This document shows positions 7,367 to 9,895 of a stretch of 9,895 bases of DNA, piece by piece. This DNA is from Parafilimonas sp. (GTDB lineage Bacteria > Bacteroidota > Bacteroidia > Chitinophagales > Chitinophagaceae), in NCBI GenBank assembly GCA_023251275.1, contig JAHEZC010000049.1, positions 1 to 9,895 on the forward strand. Direction: 5' to 3'. The notes under the pieces are model-generated. The model worked only from the letters and a program-made list of their open reading frames with translations, had not been told where the DNA came from and did not search any database. Both the position numbers and the translations under genes were made by a program. How positions within the stretch are numbered: the first letter of the stretch is position 1; every line of letters starts with the position of its first letter.

Positions 7367-9766
7367 CTATTCCGTTCTCAAACTTTTTACAGGATTGGCT
7401 ATCGCTGCTTTTATTGCCTGGAAACTTACCGTTATCAATGCGATTATAACGGCAATACCACCGGATAGTGCAAACATCCACCACGTAATATTAATCCTGT
7501 ACGCAAAATCCTGTAACCATTTATTCATGAAATACCAACCTGCAGGAATTGCTATAATTAAAGCTATCATCACCAACTTCAAAAAATCTCCGGAAAGCAT
7601 GGTTGCAATAGCAGTTGTTGAAGCGCCAAGTACTTTGCGGATACAAATTTCTTTTATGCGTTGCTGTGCAGCAAATGTTGCAAGCCCGAATAAACCAAGA
7701 CAGGCGATAACTATGCCGACTATCACCAGGCTTATAAAAACTTTTTCAAACCGGTTTTCTGATGCGTAAAGCTTTGCATAAGTTTCGTCCAAAAAAGTAT
7801 ATTCAAATGGCCTATCCGGTGAAAATTTTTTCCAGGTATTTTCTAATTGCTCCAACGTACTTTTAATATTATCTGTTGAAAGCTTTACAGTGAAGTTGCC
7901 AACTCTCATTGGAATATTCACAAATGCAAATGGTTTAACCTCCGTTCGAAAAGATGTATAATGAAAGTCGCCCACCACGCCGATTACTTTCAAATAATTC
8001 TGATCCCAATAAATATTTTTTCCTACACCAGGCTCCGGAACGCCAAGTGCTTTCACCGCTCTTTCGTTTAAAATAACACTCCCGATTAATTGATTTGGAA
8101 TGGTATCTCTTTTATTGATCATAACATCAGATGGGAATTTTGGAGAAAAATTTCTCCCCTCTTTTATTGCAATTCCTAACGCTTCCGTAAAATCATTGCC
8201 AACACTTAAGAAATTTACGGGTTGATCATTCAGCGATCCTTGCAAATGCATTCGATGTGTCCAGTTTTGTCCGCCTAATACGCCATCTGATGTTGCAATT
8301 TTTTTAACACCGGTAATTTGCAAAGCAGCATTTTGAAATGCATCCTTTTGATCATCAGGTAACGTTGACGCATTTTTTACTATTAACACCTGGTTTTTAT
8401 TCAATCCCAAATCTGAGGATTGGATAAAATGCATTTGTTTGGCAATAACCAATGTCCCGATAATCAAAACAATTGAAATAGCAAATTGTGTAACTACCAA
8501 AACTTTACGAAGATTTAATACTGCGCCATTATTTTTTCTTACACCTTTTAGCATGCCCGCAGGCTTAAAAGATGATAAATAAATTGCGGGAAACAAGCCG
8601 GCAACAAGTCCAAGAAACAATGCCGTAAGTAAGAGATAAAGAAATGCCTCAGGGTGATCGTTAACCGATAGTTGTTTTTGAGTTATTGAGTTCACGACAG
8701 GTAATAATAATTGGGCTATCACGACTGCTAAAACAGAAGCAATCATGCAGGTCAAAAAAGATTCTGCTAAAAATTGCTTAACCAGTTGCAACCTGGATGC
8801 CCCTGTAATTTTTCGTACGCCAACTTCTTTTACTTTTATTGATGATTTCGCTGTTGCAAGATTTACATAATTAATACCTGCAATAAGAATAATAAATAAG
8901 GCGATGATACTAAATATATATATCTGAATCTTGTTGCCATTAGGTTCCAGTTCCGTTTTAAGATTCGACGACAGGTGAATAGATGTTAAAGGTTGCGTAT
9001 AAAAAATAATTTTCCCGGAAGGATCATGTTGGTTATACAGGCCTTGTATCTTTTTTGCAAAGCCCGTAATATTGGTATGTGGTTTTATTTTGGCATAAGT
9101 ATAAAAATCATCCCAGCCCCAGTCATCATTATCATCACCGGTAAGTCTTTGAAGAGATACTGCAAAATCAAAATGAAAATGTGCGTTCAGGGGAACATTT
9201 TTTATTACACCTGTAACAACAAGGTCGTTTAGCATTTGATCTGCATGTAAGGTTTTTCCTATAGGATTCTCATTACCAAAATATTTTTTTGCCATGCTTT
9301 CAGTAAGTACAACTGAATTGTCATGTGTGAAAGCTGTTTTGGGATTTCCTTCCAGGAATGAAAAAGTAAAAACATCTAAAAAGCTGCTATCAACAAACAA
9401 CATGTTTTGTTCATTAAATTTTTTAATGCCATATTGAAAAAGAAAATCACTTCCCCAGTCAGGATTGGCAAAAAATCTCGTAACGTTCACAACTTCCGGA
9501 ATTTCTTTTTGCATGGCAGGCGCCAGTAACAGCGGTGTTGTAGCTTTCGATACCTGACTGCCATCATTATTCAAAACATTTTCTGCTACCCTATAAGCAT
9601 TTTCTAAGTCTTTGTTAAATCGATCATAGCTTCTTTCATCTTTTACATATAAAAAAATCAGTAAGCTGCAAACCATACCAGTTGCCAGGCCAAAAATATG
9701 AATACAGGAAAACACCTTGTTCCTTATCAAATTCCGCCATGCAGTTTTAAAATAATTTTTAAACAT
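7367..9766 (-). CDS. MacB/FtsX-type ABC transporter permease (799 aa)
   Basis: Complete duplicated MacB/FtsX permease of the inner membrane, substrate unknown. TM1 (about 20-41) is followed by VKDERSYDRFNKD and the first extracytoplasmic domain (about 45-278). FtsX domain 1 has TMs near 280-303, 331-355 and 375-398; TM5 is near 420-443; the second extracytoplasmic domain runs to about 675; FtsX domain 2 has TMs near 677-699, 727-747 and 760-785. Motifs are KVKEVGVRKITGAS (311-324) and QRIKEICIRKVLGAS (702-716); in the latter Cys708 (codon TGT, 7645-7643) replaces the glycine found in every other copy of the motif in this window. Repeat ends are KPAGMLKG (401-408) and NPVKSLRTE (791-799). The start is fixed by the shared MFKNYFKTAWRNLI and an AGAAGG-like site 7 nt upstream. 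The gene lies exactly between the two near-identical 146/147-bp repeats, so it looks like a movable unit of the array. Confidence 0.96.
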   Translation of the reverse strand: MFKNYFKTAWRNLIRNKVFSCIHIFGLATGMVCSLLIFLYVKDERSYDRFNKDLENAYRVAENVLNNDGSQVSKATTPLLLAPAMQKEIPEVVNVTRFFANPDWGSDFLFQYGIKKFNEQNMLFVDSSFLDVFTFSFLEGNPKTAFTHDNSVVLTESMAKKYFGNENPIGKTLHADQMLNDLVVTGVIKNVPLNAHFHFDFAVSLQRLTGDDNDDWGWDDFYTYAKIKPHTNITGFAKKIQGLYNQHDPSGKIIFYTQPLTSIHLSSNLKTELEPNGNKIQIYIFSIIALFIILIAGINYVNLATAKSSIKVKEVGVRKITGASRLQLVKQFLAESFLTCMIASVLAVVIAQLLLPVVNSITQKQLSVNDHPEAFLYLLLTALFLGLVAGLFPAIYLSSFKPAGMLKGVRKNNGAVLNLRKVLVVTQFAISIVLIIGTLVIAKQMHFIQSSDLGLNKNQVLIVKNASTLPDDQKDAFQNAALQITGVKKIATSDGVLGGQNWTHRMHLQGSLNDQPVNFLSVGNDFTEALGIAIKEGRNFSPKFPSDVMINKRDTIPNQLIGSVILNERAVKALGVPEPGVGKNIYWDQNYLKVIGVVGDFHYTSFRTEVKPFAFVNIPMRVGNFTVKLSTDNIKSTLEQLENTWKKFSPDRPFEYTFLDETYAKLYASENRFEKVFISLVIVGIVIACLGLFGLATFAAQQRIKEICIRKVLGASTTAIATMLSGDFLKLVMIALIIAIPAGWYFMNKWLQDFAYRINITWWMFALSGGIAVIIALITVSFQAIKAAIANPVKSLRTE

Positions 9767-9773
9767 AAAGCCC

Positions 9774-9779
9774 CCTTCT
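9774..9779 (-). promoter_or_regulatory. Shine-Dalgarno-like site of the 799-residue permease gene
   Basis: AGAAGG sits 7 nt before the ATG at 9766, in the same context as the site of the 788-residue gene because both belong to the repeated spacer. The two genes should therefore have matching translation-initiation signals. Confidence 0.5.
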
Positions 9780-9781
9780 TA

Positions 9782-9798
9782 TTCCCCCAACGGGGGAA
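9782..9798 (-). other. C/G palindrome in the leader of the 799-residue gene
   Basis: TTCCCCC, GTT loop, GGGGGAA: a perfect 7-bp stem 15 nt before the start codon. It is the same element as 7263-7280 but with a run of five instead of six bases. Confidence 0.5.
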
Positions 9799-9860
9799 GG
9801 ATTTGTATTTTGTTTACTAATAAAATTGCCATTTTTTTATTTATACGCCTCTTGAAATCC

Positions 9861-9884
9861 CCTCTCCGCGAGGCTTTGGAGAGG
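9861..9884 (-). other. stem-loop abutting the stop codon of the right-edge permease
   Basis: CCTCTCC, a 10-nt loop and GGAGAGG form a perfect 7-bp stem directly after the TAG at 9887-9885. It matches 7343-7366 with a single loop difference. No U-run follows, so termination is not indicated. Confidence 0.5.
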
Positions 9885-9895
9885 CTATTCCGTTC
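9885..9895 (-). CDS. 3' end of a further permease (last three codons and stop)
   Basis: Only the final bases are present: a partial AGA codon, ACG, GAA and TAG, that is R-T-E-stop. These bases are identical to the end of the 799-residue gene (7367-7377), and they sit in the same position relative to the stem-loop and spacer. The family's invariant C-terminus is NPVKSLRTE, so a fifth permease gene almost certainly enters from the right. Nothing else about it can be seen. Confidence 0.7.

Larger units (their letters stand above)
7231..7377 (-). repeat. 147-bp direct repeat, left copy (gene start, spacer, gene end)
   Basis: This segment is nearly identical to 9750-9895. By eye there is one substitution (A at 7356 against C in the other copy) and one extra C in the C-run 7265-7270. 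It covers the first codons of the 788-residue gene, the whole 119-bp spacer, and the stop and last codons of the 799-residue gene. The two copies flank the 799-residue permease gene as direct repeats. Such near-identity in non-coding DNA next to strongly diverged coding sequence points to recent copying of the spacer by recombination or gene conversion. The spacer carries two palindromes and is otherwise AT-rich, with no clear TAnnTTTG promoter element. Confidence 0.95.
9750..9895 (-). repeat. 146-bp direct repeat, right copy (truncated by window edge)
   Basis: This is the partner of 7231-7377. It runs from the first codons of the 799-residue gene through a 118-bp spacer to the last codons of the next permease, and the identity continues to the last base of the window, so its true right end is not visible. 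Differences from the left copy are one loop base (C at 9874) and one fewer C in the run 9784-9788. Immediately inside the coding region (left of 9750) the two copies start to differ by scattered substitutions. Confidence 0.95.

Noticed and set aside
7395..7769. Plus-strand reading frame of 124 codons over the 3' end of the 799-residue gene
   Set aside because: It mirrors the same conserved membrane segment in antisense as the frame at 2329-2712; the resemblance of the two comes from the paralogous genes, not from a real small gene.
7231..9895. Insertion sequence or transposon bounded by the 146/147-bp repeats
   Set aside because: The enclosed gene is an ordinary permease, there is no transposase, and the repeats contain gene starts and ends, so homologous recombination of array units is the simpler reading.
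1..9895. tRNA, rRNA, riboswitch or CRISPR array in the spacers
   Set aside because: The spacers are 90-121 bp and AT-rich with only short palindromes; no cloverleaf, rRNA or array structure was seen.

Overview
The window looks like a piece of a Bacteroidota chromosome, probably a Chitinophagaceae-like member of Sphingobacteriia/Chitinophagia. The reasons are AT-rich DNA, A-rich leaders with weak or no Shine-Dalgarno sequence before two of the starts, and a gene family (orphan MacB/FtsX-type permeases of about 790-820 residues opening with M(F/L)KNY(F/L)K) that is typical of that phylum. The taxon is an inference from protein style, not from a marker gene.

Layout: every gene is on the minus strand, so the array reads from right to left. 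In transcription order there are (i) the last three codons and stop of a permease entering at the right edge (9885-9895); (ii) a complete 799-residue permease (7367-9766); (iii) a complete 788-residue permease (4881-7247); (iv) a complete 792-residue permease (2412-4790); and (v) a permease running off the left edge with 763 codons present (1-2290). The spacers are 118, 119, 90 and 121 bp, so one transcript covering all is plausible. No ATPase, membrane-fusion protein, outer-membrane factor or regulator lies in the window. Nothing but short spacers is left uncovered.

Function: each protein has the duplicated MacB-like layout, which is TM1, extracytoplasmic core domain, three-TM FtsX domain, then TM5, a second extracytoplasmic domain and a second three-TM FtsX domain. 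Each protein is thus a fused pair of half-permeases. They presumably need an ATP-binding subunit encoded elsewhere. The substrate cannot be told from sequence.

The most interesting signal is the architecture of the array. The spacers on either side of the 799-residue gene are almost identical over 146/147 bp (one substitution and one C-tract indel by eye), and the repeat reaches into the first codons of one gene and the last codons of the next, although the coding sequences between are strongly diverged. A second pair of spacers (2291-2411 and 4791-4880) shares shorter blocks. Downstream of the 792-residue gene lies a duplicate, non-coding 3' tail that matches the ends of the other permeases better than that gene's own end. 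Together these suggest a cassette-like array reshuffled by recombination at conserved gene ends.
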